DNA from: CAILZL01 sp963791615
GTDB lineage: Bacteria > Pseudomonadota > Gammaproteobacteria > Steroidobacterales > Steroidobacteraceae
Assembly (NCBI GenBank): GCA_963791615.1
Contig: CAWBTE010000006.1
Span: forward strand, 496,001-560,000
Direction: 5' to 3'
Length of the DNA stretch: 64,000 nt
Of the stretch, positions 1 through 10,159 are shown piece after piece (the stretch's first letter is position 1; each line of letters opens with the position of its first letter). Made by a program: the position numbers and the translations under genes. The notes under the pieces are model-generated. The model worked only from the letters and a program-made list of their open reading frames with translations, did not search any database and had not been told where the DNA came from.

Positions 1-1918
1 GTGCTCCCGAACCGTCGGTGCCTTGAGAGGCGGTCTGATAACCAGTGAACAGTGTGTCGTAGTAGGTGACATTGAACGTCAGCCGACGGTCCAGATAACT
101 GCTCTTGAGACCAACTTCCCACGCACGCGACTCTTCCGGCGCAACTGGGCTCGCATCGAACCCTGCCTGTGACACATAGATATCGGCATCCACTGCCTGA
201 CCCTTGTAGCCTTTGGCCCAGGATGCGTAGACCAGCATGTCGGGGTTGAACTCATACTTGGCAGTAAACTTGCCGATCAATGCGCTGTCGCTGAACTTGC
301 GAACCGCATTGAATTGTGGCGTACCCATATTCGCGCCCGGCGCCACTTGTCCCGCAGGATTGGTTCCCGCACCGCCCCCGATGTGATCACCATTGGGGCC
401 GGTCACCTTCTTGTGCACAAACTTCAGCGTATCTTGCAGATAGCGAAAGCCGGCAGTCAGCGTCAGGCCGGAGGCCGGACGCAAGTTGAAATTACCAAAG
501 ACCGCCTTGTTGACCGTGTCGACTTTGGTAATCGTGTCCGCCAGAACATAGGCTGTGTCCCGGGCCACCACAACAGTCGTTGGTGTTGGAAAGGTAACAT
601 TGCCGGCAATGTTGGAGCGCACACCTGCAATGGTCAGGTCGCGTTCGACTGCGGAGTCGTAGTAATAGAGGCCGAGGAGATAGTCAAAGGCGCCATCACC
701 CGGCGAGGTGAGCCGGAATTCCTGAGTGAACGTATCATTCTGCTCGAGGCTGTTACTTTCACCGCATACATCGCCGCGACATGAAAAGCTCAATGGATTA
801 AGCAGCAAATTATCAAGCAGCGTCGTGGCTGCGGCTTGACTGATGCCCGGGTTGGTGGCGCGAAACAGCTGCTGCGCGGTTACACCAGTGAAGGGAGCGT
901 TGGTGCCGTCGCGATCCCGGATCGCAAAATCGTCGTACTGACGATAGGCAGTCAGCGAGGTAAATGTCAGGTCCTGTACGTCAAAATTGGCTTCGAGACT
1001 GACGCCGCGATTCTTCTGATAACCCTCTTGTAGCGTGTTGAAATTGACCTGGGTACTGTCGGGACCAATTGCGGCACCGGTAAACGCTGCGGTGACGTTG
1101 CCCGAAGCGGCCGGTATTAGGACGGGCTCGCCACAGCAATCAGCTTCACGATAGGTGTAGTCTGCTGCCAGCATCAGATTGATTCCGTCAGCCGGCTCGA
1201 ACTCCAGCTTGCCGCGGACGCCATGGCCTTTGACGTTGTTCACCGTCTTGCCGGTGGCGACGTTGGTGACCTGGCCATCAGCGGTTTTGTAGTAACTGTA
1301 GAGACGGTAAGCGATCTTGTCGTTCACAGGACCGGTGAGCATCAGCGTGGCATTGTGGTCATTGTCTTCAGCAAGGGTGTATTCACCTTTGCCCTCAAAC
1401 TCATTCCGGTTCGGCCGCTTGGTCACGATGCTGACCGCACCGGCCGAAGCGTTCTTGCCCTGCAACGTACCCTGCGGCCCGTTCAGCACTTCTACTCGTT
1501 CCAGATCGCCCAGGCCGTCAAAGGCTGCGCCCGGACGCGTATATACAACGCCGTCAACAATCGTCGATACACTGGGCTCAACCCCGACCGAGAAGGACTC
1601 CGATCCCACGCCGCGGATGGAAAAATTGAACAGGCGCGCTTCGTCAGCAGCCTGAAAATTGAGTGATGGCGCAAACTGCTGGAAATCCTTGATCTGCAGG
1701 ATTTGCTGTTTTTCCATGGTATCGGCGGTCACGGCAATGATGCTCGCGGGAACGCTTTGCAGCCTTTCCTCGCGTTTATTCGCGGTGACGAGGATTTCCT
1801 CCAGTTCGCCGATGCTGGGCGCAGTGGCGGCAGTTTGGGCGATCGCCGGATTGCTCGCGAACAAAACGGAGGCGCCCGCGTAAAGCGCAGTGGCCGCAAA
1901 AATATTTCTGGTACTCAT
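1..1918 (-). CDS. TonB-dependent receptor (3' end beyond window)
   Basis: This is an outer-membrane TonB-dependent receptor. The reading frame is open from the ATG at 1918 to the left edge, so about 639 codons are visible and the C-terminal part of the barrel is missing. A Sec signal peptide ends near AIAQ. It is followed by a TonB-box-like segment (EEILVTANKREERLQSVP) and a plug domain with the family motif VEVLNGPQGTLQGKNASAGA. Late barrel strands such as YASWAKGYKG and RAWEVGLKSSYLDRRLTFN are typical of the catecholate/aromatic-type receptors of proteobacteria. AAGGGG lies about 10 bases before the ATG. The substrate cannot be read directly. Its position beside the gallate genes suggests an aromatic or tannin-derived ligand (inference). 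Confidence 0.9.
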   Translation of the reverse strand, partial: MSTRNIFAATALYAGASVLFASNPAIAQTAATAPSIGELEEILVTANKREERLQSVPASIIAVTADTMEKQQILQIKDFQQFAPSLNFQAADEARLFNFSIRGVGSESFSVGVEPSVSTIVDGVVYTRPGAAFDGLGDLERVEVLNGPQGTLQGKNASAGAVSIVTKRPNRNEFEGKGEYTLAEDNDHNATLMLTGPVNDKIAYRLYSYYKTADGQVTNVATGKTVNNVKGHGVRGKLEFEPADGINLMLAADYTYREADCCGEPVLIPAASGNVTAAFTGAAIGPDSTQVNFNTLQEGYQKNRGVSLEANFDVQDLTFTSLTAYRQYDDFAIRDRDGTNAPFTGVTAQQLFRATNPGISQAAATTLLDNLLLNPLSFSCRGDVCGESNSLEQNDTFTQEFRLTSPGDGAFDYLLGLYYYDSAVERDLTIAGVRSNIAGNVTFPTPTTVVVARDTAYVLADTITKVDTVNKAVFGNFNLRPASGLTLTAGFRYLQDTLKFVHKKVTGPNGDHIGGGAGTNPAGQVAPGANMGTPQFNAVRKFSDSALIGKFTAKYEFNPDMLVYASWAKGYKGQAVDADIYVSQAGFDASPVAPEESRAWEVGLKSSYLDRRLTFNVTYYDTLFTGYQTASQGTDGSGA

Positions 1919-1925
1919 CAGTATT

Positions 1926-1947
1926 TCCCCTTGGTTATTGGTTATCG
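1926..1947 (-). promoter_or_regulatory. 22-nt leader motif shared with the beta-propeller gene
   Basis: The leader just before the TonB receptor start contains, on the minus strand, CGATAACCAATAACCAAGGG followed by GA. A 20-of-22 match lies at the same place before the NHL propeller gene (25879-25900). The AAGGGG part is the ribosome binding site. The extra upstream identity is more than a Shine-Dalgarno needs and could be a shared operator or leader element. Confidence 0.4.
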
Positions 1948-2188
1948 ACATATCTAAAGACTGCTTGCTGAAGACAACTCTGCCGGACCCGCGCGCGTCG
2001 GACGTTCGGACAGGTCAGAATTTGTCGTGCTCATGGCTGATCGGCTTGTCGTTATTGATCGCATATCCCCCGCAGCGCAAGCAGCGAATGCGGCTGCGAC
2101 AAGCGATCGGCATTAGCCAAGTATCGATGCTAAGCGCGCGCATTACACCGGCACCAATTCTAATCCTGACCCAAGGCATAACACCATG

Positions 2189-3124
2189 TTATACCGATGG
2201 CCGCAGGGAAACCGTAGCGGCAACACCCGGCACAGGAAACTCCTGTGACACCGAATTGAGCAACAAGCCCTCGAAGGCATCGCTGACCGCAGAACGCGCG
2301 GCATACTGGGCGCGATTGAGAAACAGCGGCAAGCTGCCCGACGCAGCGAGTGGCACTGCTTTCAGGTATGCGGCGTCGATACCACGCGCAGTGAATTCGT
2401 CTACCAGAGCAACGCCCAGGCCCTCGCGCACGAAGGCGCAGGCAGTTTCTGCAAAACGCACGCAGGTGGCGACCTTTAATTCCACATCGGCACGCATGAA
2501 CAGATCAGCCACCACCCTGCCGTGCGGCGTGTCTGCGCCAAACGAAATCAATGCCTGGTCGATCAGGTCTCTTATGGCTACGGTTTTTTGTCTGGCCAAC
2601 GGATGCTCGCGCGGCACGACGCAGACGAACCGGCCCGCGCCAATCTGTCGCGAGGTCACGTTGGGATGCGACACCGGAAACACCGTCAAGGCGTACTCGC
2701 CCTGCTGCATGACCAGGTAATCAGGAATCTCGCCAACTCCGAGCACATCGAAACGCAAATTCAGTTTCGGGTAGCGCTCTTTCAGCAAACGCAGCACGGC
2801 GGGCACCACATGCACCGCAAGCGATGGCGAAGAACCGAGACGAAAAACGCTGTCGTATCCCTGGGACAGTCGCTGCGCGACCTGACCAAGCCCTTCGACA
2901 TAGCCGTATATAGGCTGAATTTCCCGGAACAAGGTTTCCGCTTCACGCGTCGGCATCAGCCGCCCGGCGACACGATCGAACAGGCGAATGCCAAGCCGGT
3001 CTTCGGTGTGCCGGAGCATGCGCGACAGTCCCGGCTGCGAGACGTGCAGGAGCTGTGCGGCGCCGGTGACGGTCTTGGCGATCATCACCGCGCGGAAAAC
3101 CTCTATTTGTCGCAGATTAAGCAT
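2189..3124 (-). CDS. LysR-family transcriptional regulator
   Basis: A LysR-type transcriptional regulator of about 311 residues, the normal family length. The N-terminal winged helix-turn-helix is clear (MLNLRQIEVFRAVMIAKTV, then AAQLLHVSQPGLSRMLRHTE). A periplasmic-binding-protein-like effector domain follows from about residue 90. I chose the ATG at 3124 because the HTH begins there; a longer upstream reading only adds sequence overlapping the neighbouring gene. It starts 8 bases after the stop of the gallate-type dioxygenase on the same strand, so the two are probably cotranscribed. It most likely senses gallate or a related aromatic acid and controls this catabolic locus (inference from context). 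Confidence 0.9.
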   Translation of the reverse strand: MLNLRQIEVFRAVMIAKTVTGAAQLLHVSQPGLSRMLRHTEDRLGIRLFDRVAGRLMPTREAETLFREIQPIYGYVEGLGQVAQRLSQGYDSVFRLGSSPSLAVHVVPAVLRLLKERYPKLNLRFDVLGVGEIPDYLVMQQGEYALTVFPVSHPNVTSRQIGAGRFVCVVPREHPLARQKTVAIRDLIDQALISFGADTPHGRVVADLFMRADVELKVATCVRFAETACAFVREGLGVALVDEFTARGIDAAYLKAVPLAASGSLPLFLNRAQYAARSAVSDAFEGLLLNSVSQEFPVPGVAATVSLRPSV

Positions 3125-3131
3125 GTGCCGC

Positions 3132-4424
3132 TCATTCTGAATTCTTGTCCCAACCAAGCTCGCCAATGGAGTCTTTGCCGGCCACCGAATACAGCACCGC
3201 TGCATTGCGGCTTTTCTGAAACTGCTCTAGCGTCTCGCCACGGAACGCTGCATAGATGTGCGGGTTGGATACGCCGATGACCGCACCCAGCTTTTCCAGC
3301 AGGAAGAAAATCACGCCGTAGTGAATCAACCCGAGCCAGTCGCGAGTGCGCACCAATCGCTGTTCTTCGTCGCTCAAACCAGCGGCGGCGAAGGTTGCTT
3401 CTTCATCGGCTCTGAAACGCGCACGTTGTGCTGGATCGATCAAGCTGTGCAGGAATTTATTGAGACGATACGCTTTGACACTGCGTTCCAGGGTGAACGG
3501 ATGCGTGCCTGACAAGGTTTCAGCGCCGGCCAGCTGGCGATGGCAGAACTCCAGGTACTCGTCCATGTGCTGACCCGGTGCAGCTTCGACTTCGCTTTCG
3601 TAAATAGCAGTCGCGATCCCGGTCATCGATGGCAGGTAGTAGCTCTGATGCAAGGTGCGCAGCCGCGCCGGCATGGCGCCGCGCATGACCAGCCACATGA
3701 TGACTTCAGCGCCTTCCAGTCCCCCCAGCCGTGCGTAGTCGGCATGGGTCATGCGGGTCAGCGCTTCCGGATCTTTTTCGAACAGCTCCAGGAACTGCCT
3801 GTCCCATTCGGGGTTGTTGAATCCGGCACGCTCACCATGCACCTGATGCGACAAGCCCCCCGTCGCCACAATGGCAACCTTGATGTCCTGCGGGTAAGAC
3901 TCAATGGCACGTCGCAACGCCTGACCCAGCTTGAAACAGCGTGCCGCAGTCGGGATCGGAAACTGCAATACACCCAGTTGCAGCGGCACCACCCGCCCCG
4001 GCCAATCCGGCTTGTGCGGCCACATGATTGACAGAGGTGAGAAGCAACCGTGATCCAGCGCTTTGTCCTGAAAGAAGGCCATATCGAATTCTTCGGCCAT
4101 CAGCGCAGTGCCAATATGGCGTGCGAGCGCCGGATCGCCACGCAAGGCAGGCAGATCGCGTGCACCAGCGCCTTCATCGGCTACCGGAAAGGTCTCGCCT
4201 ACGCCCAATGAAAATGCCGAATAGTGATCGAAGAAAAACGAAGTAACGTGATCGTTAAAGATGTACAACAATACATCAGGCTGTTTTTCCCTGAGCCACT
4301 GCCGTATCGGTTCATACGCCGCAAAGATTGGCTGCCACGCCGGATCATTCTGTTTGCCCGTATCGAAGGCAAAACCGATCGTCGGCGTGTGAGAACTCGC
4401 AATTGCACCAATAATTTTAGCCAT
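3132..4424 (-). CDS. galA: gallate dioxygenase-type extradiol enzyme (LigB-LigA fusion)
   Basis: A class III extradiol ring-cleavage dioxygenase of 430 residues that fuses a LigB-type catalytic domain (about 1-285) to a LigA-type domain (about 300-430). That is the architecture and length of gallate dioxygenases GalA/DesB, which open gallate to 4-oxalomesaconate with O2. Expected Fe(II) ligands are present: His12 (SSHTPT), His59 (FNDHVTS) and a Glu in GLEGAEVIMWL (Glu240). His125 (LDHG) and His193 (LSHQVHGERAG) match active-site histidines. The start MAKIIGAIASSHTPT matches the family N-terminus. A protocatechuate 4,5-dioxygenase activity cannot be excluded, but the single-chain form favours gallate. 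The neighbouring tannase-like and AAHS transporter genes support this. Confidence 0.88.
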   Translation of the reverse strand: MAKIIGAIASSHTPTIGFAFDTGKQNDPAWQPIFAAYEPIRQWLREKQPDVLLYIFNDHVTSFFFDHYSAFSLGVGETFPVADEGAGARDLPALRGDPALARHIGTALMAEEFDMAFFQDKALDHGCFSPLSIMWPHKPDWPGRVVPLQLGVLQFPIPTAARCFKLGQALRRAIESYPQDIKVAIVATGGLSHQVHGERAGFNNPEWDRQFLELFEKDPEALTRMTHADYARLGGLEGAEVIMWLVMRGAMPARLRTLHQSYYLPSMTGIATAIYESEVEAAPGQHMDEYLEFCHRQLAGAETLSGTHPFTLERSVKAYRLNKFLHSLIDPAQRARFRADEEATFAAAGLSDEEQRLVRTRDWLGLIHYGVIFFLLEKLGAVIGVSNPHIYAAFRGETLEQFQKSRNAAVLYSVAGKDSIGELGWDKNSE

Positions 4425-4550
4425 GAATCAGTTCTTCAACCTGCTGTTGTACGTTGACGATCCGGTCGGTGCGCTGATTGCGCGGAGTCTGTTACGCAGC
4501 AACATGTCGTGCTGTGCACAATAAATCAGAGCCGCCCTACTTCTACTGTG

Positions 4551-6360
4551 TTAGCGCTTGCCACCTTGGGTATTGGCGGCCTTCAGCGAGTCGGCGATCC
4601 ACTGCATGACTTCTGGCACGTCATAATTACCTGCATGCGGCTGGTTCCAGGCCAGGCGGTAATTCACATCCGCGACACTACGATCTGCTGCCAGCGCCCT
4701 GCTGAGGTTGATCGACACGGTGAACGCGGTGTCGCGGTCACGCGTGCCGTGGCGGATATACCAGTACGGTGCGGTGTCAGCAGCCGTGCCGATGTAGCTC
4801 ATCGGGTTGATGAGTTTCACCTGATCGTCAACAAGGGTGGTCGGCTTGCGTACTAGCTTGGCCCAGGTAAGGCCGGTGTCGTCCTGACCGATGCCATCAT
4901 TGCGTGTGTCGTTGTGGTTCCAGCTGAACTCGGTGTAGTTCGAGTACTTCTGCTCGCGCGTGCCGAAAAGGTTGGTCTCGCCACCCATTCCCGTATAGGT
5001 GCTGATGCCGGTGGGGTCGAACGCGGGCACGGGCTTCAGCGTTGCCTGGGTAGTGACGAACTTAAGGTACTTCTGCATATCGATCGATACGACTTTTTTT
5101 GTGGCGTTGTCGACATCGATCCAGTCGTTGATAAAGCTTTGCGGCGGAATTTGGACTGCGCCCATGCCGGCAGCGCCCGGGGGGCCACCGCCGCCACGGG
5201 CCGCGAAGGTCATGGTTTCACCCAGATCCGGGATGACATTGCCCGGCGCGGCGGTCATATAGGTCTCCGCGGAGCGCAGTACCTCCTGCTGGATGGCGGC
5301 CAGCATGGTGTCGGCCGTCAGTGGCTTGCCAGCGTTGGTCAGTTTGAGACTGCGCTGGTAGGCAGAAAACTTAGCCGCAATCTCGGCGCTGCCCTTGGGG
5401 TCAGGATCGCTGCTCACGGTCTTGCGAGTATCGAGCGTGGTGTACAGCCATTCATAGGCGAGGTCGGCGTTGCCGAGATCGGTGATCGGGCAGTAAGCGT
5501 TGATGGCGAAGACGTCGTCACGAATCGTGCTGTGACCGCGCTTGATCAATACCGGCAGCGCCGATCTCGGCCAGATACGGCAGGTAATCGCGGCTGTTGC
5601 CCGAGGCGCCGAGGATCGACACCAGAGCGCCGCCGCCACTGGTGCCGTTGACGACAATGCGCTCGGCATTGCCCGGCATGGCCGCGTCATTGAGTCGCAG
5701 GTACCTCACCGCCGCCTTGACATCGACAATGGCAGCGGGCGATTTGCCGGGATAGGAGCCATCCGCCGCAACGATGCCGCGACTACGCGAGGCCACATCG
5801 ATAAAAACATAGCCGGCCTTGAGCGCCGCACCGACATGGCTGATGGCGCTGTTGAATGTGGCGCCATCGGTGACACTGGCCCTGACATAGCTGGCAAACC
5901 AGCCGCCATTGTTGACGGCGAAGTAGAGTGCGGTCTGCTGGTCATTTATGGCGCGCTCCGGCACAAAGATGTTCATGCTCTGGTAGCCACAGCGCGGATT
6001 CGCAATCGGCGCCGCAGGTCCGCCCATGCTCACCTGTGCGTCCGCCATCAGCACCGGCTTCGCCACGTAACAGAGTTCCTTGTACCAGCGGATCGCGACG
6101 GGATTGCCGTCGATGGTGACGGTGATCGGTGTGTATTGGGCCTGGTTGAACGCCAGGGCGCTGTCAGCATTCGCCTCCCCGGTGGCCGCGCTCATTGCCT
6201 GGACTGGCGCCGGTGACAACAGAGCCCACGCGCCGACCGCGAGCCCTGCCGCAGCAGCGGTGCGGATCAACCTGCGAATCAAGGGATTACGAAGAGAAGC
6301 GTTGCGCGAGTCACGCATCCCATTGGCAAGGCGCGATACGTGTGTCGGGAAGCAGTACAT
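4551..6360 (-). CDS. tannase-like exported alpha/beta hydrolase (frameshifted)
   Basis: An exported serine hydrolase resembling subtype-B tannases, which release gallate from gallotannins and gallate esters. The reading begins at 6360 (AAGGAAA about 5 bases upstream) with a long Sec signal ending near APVQA. The nucleophile motif NGTSGGGALVSILG follows at about residue 240. The frame is then lost around 5525-5560 and resumes one base shifted with DDVFAINAYCPITD. The downstream half carries the likely acid and base segments IRHGTRDRDTAF and WNQPHAGNYDVPE. Both halves look conserved, so a single-base indel in the assembly is likelier than decay. Tannase versus related feruloyl or aryl esterase activity is uncertain. 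Its place beside the gallate dioxygenase favours tannase. Confidence 0.72.
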
Positions 6361-6447
6361 GAAATTTCCTTGTATCTTGAGTTCAGGTTTATTGAACGTA
6401 CTCTTAAAAAGCGATGGACACAGGATCGAAGATCCGCTCGTTATTCT

Positions 6448-7761
6448 TCACACCTTGTACCTCATGACCAGTACGCCAGCGACGACCAACGGGAGGGCAA
6501 ACAGCAGCGACAGGTCATAGATATCCCAGCCGGCCGCAGAAAGAAATCCGGCAACGGTCGGTGACAAGATCGCTCCGGTCCGGCCGAGACCTGCGCCCCA
6601 GCCAATCCCGGTGGCGCGAATGGACGCAGGATAAATACGCGCCGCCAGTGCATACATGGCAGTAAAACCGCCTTGCAGCAGGATGCCAATCATGAAAACG
6701 GCGCCGTTCAGTACGAACGTGCTTTGCGGCTTCAGCACATAGAGCATTCCGAGAAAGACTGCGGAGCCGAGGAAGAAAAATCCTATCGGCTTCGCCAGCT
6801 TAACCTTGGTCGTCAGCAGACCGATGATGATGATGCCCACCACCGCGCCAAAATTGTGAATGGTCAGCGCAAAGATTCCTTCGGCGCGCGTGAATCCGGC
6901 ACTGACGAACAGTGACGGCATCCAGGCAATCAGAAAATAAAGCGTCATGAAACCCAGAAAATAAATTCCCCAGAGAAAAGCAGTATCCAGCGCCAGGTTG
7001 TTCTCGAACAAGCTGGCGACGTTTGCCGATTTCAGGTGGCTGTCATGCTGCTGGCGCGGAAATTCCGGGAAAGGTTCGCGCCTCAGTTTCTTCAGCACGG
7101 CGTTGAGCTGGAGCAGATCACGTTCGGTCGGCGACTTTCTGGATGCCAGGAATTCGACTGACTCCGGCAGCACAAAAAAGAAGATCGCACCCAGCACCAG
7201 CGTCGCTACGCCGCCATAGACGAACAGCATTTCCCAACCCTGACGCGGAATGATGAACCCCGCTACCGGACCGACCACCATCGCACCAAACGGATAACCC
7301 ATGACCACCATGGTCACCGCCAGGTTGCGGTATTTCTCGGGCGCGAATTCGCTGGCGATGGCGGCGCCGCTGGCCATGATTACGCCGATGCCCAGACCGG
7401 ATACGACGCGGATGGCGATCATCATCGATACTGAAACGGGAATGAATCCCGTGACAATCATCGATGTCCCGATCACCACGGTCGCCAGCAGGATCATCTT
7501 GCGGCGTCCGATCACGTCGGAATACGGGGCAATGATGGCGGCGCCAATCGCCATGCCGAACAGCGCCGCGCTCAGGATAAAGCCCTTCTGATCGTCGGAA
7601 ATACCCCATTCGCTGGTGATCGACGGCGCTGCGACCGACATGGCGACCACGTCGAATCCATCCACCAGATTCAGCATGAATCCGATGGCGATAACGAGGA
7701 ACATGGTCGGTACAAATGGCCCTGAATCGATGCGTTGCCTGATGAGGCTGGTTGTTGTCAC
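6448..7761 (-). CDS. MFS permease, AAHS (aromatic acid:H+ symporter) family
   Basis: An inner-membrane major facilitator of about 437 residues with twelve predicted helices. It resembles the aromatic acid:H+ symporters PcaK, GalT and MhpT. The first helix carries LNLVDGFDVVAMSVAAPSI, with the D-G-x-D pattern typical of AAHS proteins, and the loop 2-3 motif is DVIGRRKMIL. I chose the GTG at 7761 (protein start VTTTSLIRQRID) because AGGGGC lies about 10 bases upstream. Longer readings add non-conserved sequence running under the divergent promoter. Its position between the tannase-like esterase and a second hydrolase suggests uptake of gallate or a related hydroxybenzoate. It is transcribed toward the dioxygenase genes. 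Confidence 0.85.
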   Translation of the reverse strand: MTTTSLIRQRIDSGPFVPTMFLVIAIGFMLNLVDGFDVVAMSVAAPSITSEWGISDDQKGFILSAALFGMAIGAAIIAPYSDVIGRRKMILLATVVIGTSMIVTGFIPVSVSMMIAIRVVSGLGIGVIMASGAAIASEFAPEKYRNLAVTMVVMGYPFGAMVVGPVAGFIIPRQGWEMLFVYGGVATLVLGAIFFFVLPESVEFLASRKSPTERDLLQLNAVLKKLRREPFPEFPRQQHDSHLKSANVASLFENNLALDTAFLWGIYFLGFMTLYFLIAWMPSLFVSAGFTRAEGIFALTIHNFGAVVGIIIIGLLTTKVKLAKPIGFFFLGSAVFLGMLYVLKPQSTFVLNGAVFMIGILLQGGFTAMYALAARIYPASIRATGIGWGAGLGRTGAILSPTVAGFLSAAGWDIYDLSLLFALPLVVAGVLVMRYKV

Positions 7762-7927
7762 TTTGTATGCCCCTGCTGACTGGCTTGTTAACCTGAGGCG
7801 GGTAGCATGAAGAATCGATACATCAATAACAAGCAGGCTGGATTGCCCTGCATATGCTTGCGGCAGATGGCCGCGGGGACAATACTGTGTGTCACTTTTT
7901 ATAGCGTTGGTTGAGGAGGAACGAAGT

Positions 7928-9281
7928 ATGAGAAGAAAACAACTGCTTTCGGTGGCAACTCTGGCCCTCAGCCTCTGCTTTGCCTTGCCATCAATGGCGC
8001 AGACTCCGGCGGTCAAGAATACTTTCGTGCGGCTCGGCTCCGGTGTGCCAGGCGTGCTGTATGAACCGGTGACGCCTGGCCCGAAAGCTGGAATCGGCGT
8101 GTTCGTGATGCACTCCTCGGGAGACTACCTGCAATTCTCCGCCTGTACGGAATTGTCGAAGCGCGGTTATCGCGTGCTGTGCGCCAACAACACCAGCAAC
8201 AAGTCGGGCGCCGAGACCGACAGGGATACGGACCGGATACTGCTGGATGCAAAGTTAGGTGTGGCCTGGCTGCGCAAGCATCCGGGCATCCGCAAGGTAG
8301 TGCTGTTCGGGCACAGCGGCGGCGGTGTACTGATGTCCAGTTACCAGGCCATTGCTGAGGGCGGTCTCAAGGCCTGCCAGGGACCGGAGAAGATCCTCAA
8401 GTGTTCCGACAACGCTGGCGGATCTGCCGCCAGCAGACGGCCTGATGCTGGTTGATTCGAACTACGGCACCTCGGCGATGACGTTATTCAGCCTCGATCC
8501 AGCCATTGTCGACGAAAGCACTGGCCAGAAGATTGACCCCGCACTGAACCTCTGGAATCCCCAGAATGGATTCAGCCCTGGCGGCACGAAATACAGCGAC
8601 GAATTCGCTCGCCGGTGGCAGACAGCGGTAGGCAAGCGAATGAATCAGCTGACGGCGACGGCGCTGGATCGCTGGCAGAAGATCAGCGCGGGCCAGGGTC
8701 GTTACAGCGAAGACGAGCCGTTCGTCGCGCCGGGGGCCGACTCCAGCGGCGGCAACAACAAGTTCTTTGCGCAGGACACGCGATTCCTGTCGCATACCAG
8801 CAAGGCATGGCCGCTGTTGCACAAGGACGGAAAGATGACGACGGAGATCGTCCACACGGTGCGCGTGCCGACGAATATGACCCCGACCACGTCCTCAATG
8901 CAAAACGGATCGTTGCGGACCACGGTGCGCCGATTTCTGACGACCTTCGCGGTTCGCGTCACCGACGATTTTTCCTATGACGAGGATTCCATCCAGGGAG
9001 TGATCTGGGAATCAAGCTACACCACCCCGCCCGCGAGCGTTCGAAACATCAAGGTGCCGCTGTTGACCATGGGCATGACCGGCAACTGGGAGTACCTGGC
9101 CGCAGAAATCATTTATGAGAATGCCGCGAGCACCGACAAGACCATCGCATTTGTGGAAGGCGCAACTCACGGCTACTCCACATGCACGCGATGCGAGAAG
9201 ACGCCGGGTGAGTTCGGCGACACATTGAAGACAACCTACGACTATGTGGATAGCTGGCTGAGCAAACCAGGGCGATTTTAG
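7928..9281 (+). CDS. exported alpha/beta hydrolase (frameshifted)
   Basis: A secreted hydrolase read from the ATG at 7928, preceded by GAGGAGGAACGAAGT. A Sec signal ends near PSMAQ. The nucleophile elbow is FGHSGGGVLMSS at about residue 130. The first frame ends at 8455. The continuation lies in another frame from about 8410 (LADLPPADGLMLVDSNYG onward), so a one-base indel sits between about 8405 and 8430. The C-terminal half contains a lid-like region and the probable histidine segment FVEGATHGYSTCTRC. The intact product would be about 450 residues. It is divergent from the AAHS permease across a 166-base gap and is probably part of the aromatic-ester locus. The substrate is unknown. Confidence 0.7.
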
Positions 9282-9313
9282 AGTCAGGGGGAATGGCACT
9301 TGCTTAAGGCATC

Positions 9314-9339
9314 GTCATTCCCGCGCAGGCGGGAATGAC
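9314..9339. repeat. REP-like palindrome
   Basis: A perfect 11-base inverted repeat, GTCATTCCCGC-gcag-GCGGGAATGAC, lies between two same-strand genes. The GTCATTCCCGC arm is a common intergenic palindrome type in proteobacteria. It may act as a transcript-end or mRNA-stabilising structure; no T-tract follows. A second copy was not found in this window. Confidence 0.7.
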
Positions 9340-9427
9340 AGAGTAAGCGGTTTTTCCGTATTTCGTAGCCTTTCTGCTTAAGTAAGCGCCATTCGCGTTA
9401 GATCATGTCTTCGGAGGAGAATGCGGC

Positions 9428-10159
9428 ATGAAGAACAATCAAAAAAATACAGATCCGAACGCACGGCGTGTATTTCTCAAAGGCGCGGGAGCAACACTTG
9501 GCCTGGCGGGCGCGGCGGTAGCGCCGGTACCTGGTCTCGCGCAGACGGAGTCTGCGGCAGTTTCTGCAACAACCGCACCGGGCTATCAATCGCTGAGTCT
9601 CGAAGAATCCGCAGCCACCGAAGCGCTGGTCGAGCACATGTGGCCAGCCGATCAACTCAGCGCTTCCGGTGTCGAGCTGGGCATCGCAACCTACATTGAT
9701 CGCCAGCTCGCCGGTGCTTTCGGCAGCGGTGACCGGCTGTACTCGCAAGGTCCGTTTCGCAAGGGCAAGCCACAGCACGGCTACCAGCTGCCGCTGACAC
9801 CCCAGGCTTGGTACAAGGCCGGCATCGCCGCGCTGAATGTTTATTGCAGTCAGGCACACAGCAAGAGTTTCGATCGCCTTGCCGCGGCCGAACGTGAAGC
9901 TGCGTTGCTGGCCATAACCAGTGGCAAGGCGAATACACCTGAGTTCAACCTTGCAGCATGGTTCAACGAACTCCTCTACCCGCTGTTTACGCAGGGCGCA
10001 TTCGCCGATCCGGTCTACGGTGGTAATCGCGACAAGGCGGCGTGGAAGATGATTGGCTATCCGGGCCTTCCCGCCATTTACAACCGTGACATGGTGACCT
10101 ATCGCGGCAAGCGCCATCCAAAATCTGATGCGCCGAAATCCATTCAGGACTTCTCATGA
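9428..10159 (+). CDS. gluconate 2-dehydrogenase subunit 3 family protein (Tat)
   Basis: The small (gamma) subunit of a periplasmic flavin-dependent sugar/alcohol dehydrogenase, about 243 residues. The N-terminus carries a twin-arginine leader (ARRVFLKGAGATLGLAG, cleavage near GLAQ). The body shows the family pattern LVEHMWPADQLSASGVELGI and FNELLYPLFTQGAFADPVYGG. In this family the subunit carries its folded partner through Tat and is needed for its stability. The stop overlaps the start of the GMC subunit by four bases (10156-10159), so the two are translationally coupled. GGAGGAG lies upstream of the ATG. Confidence 0.85.
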   Translation: MKNNQKNTDPNARRVFLKGAGATLGLAGAAVAPVPGLAQTESAAVSATTAPGYQSLSLEESAATEALVEHMWPADQLSASGVELGIATYIDRQLAGAFGSGDRLYSQGPFRKGKPQHGYQLPLTPQAWYKAGIAALNVYCSQAHSKSFDRLAAAEREAALLAITSGKANTPEFNLAAWFNELLYPLFTQGAFADPVYGGNRDKAAWKMIGYPGLPAIYNRDMVTYRGKRHPKSDAPKSIQDFS

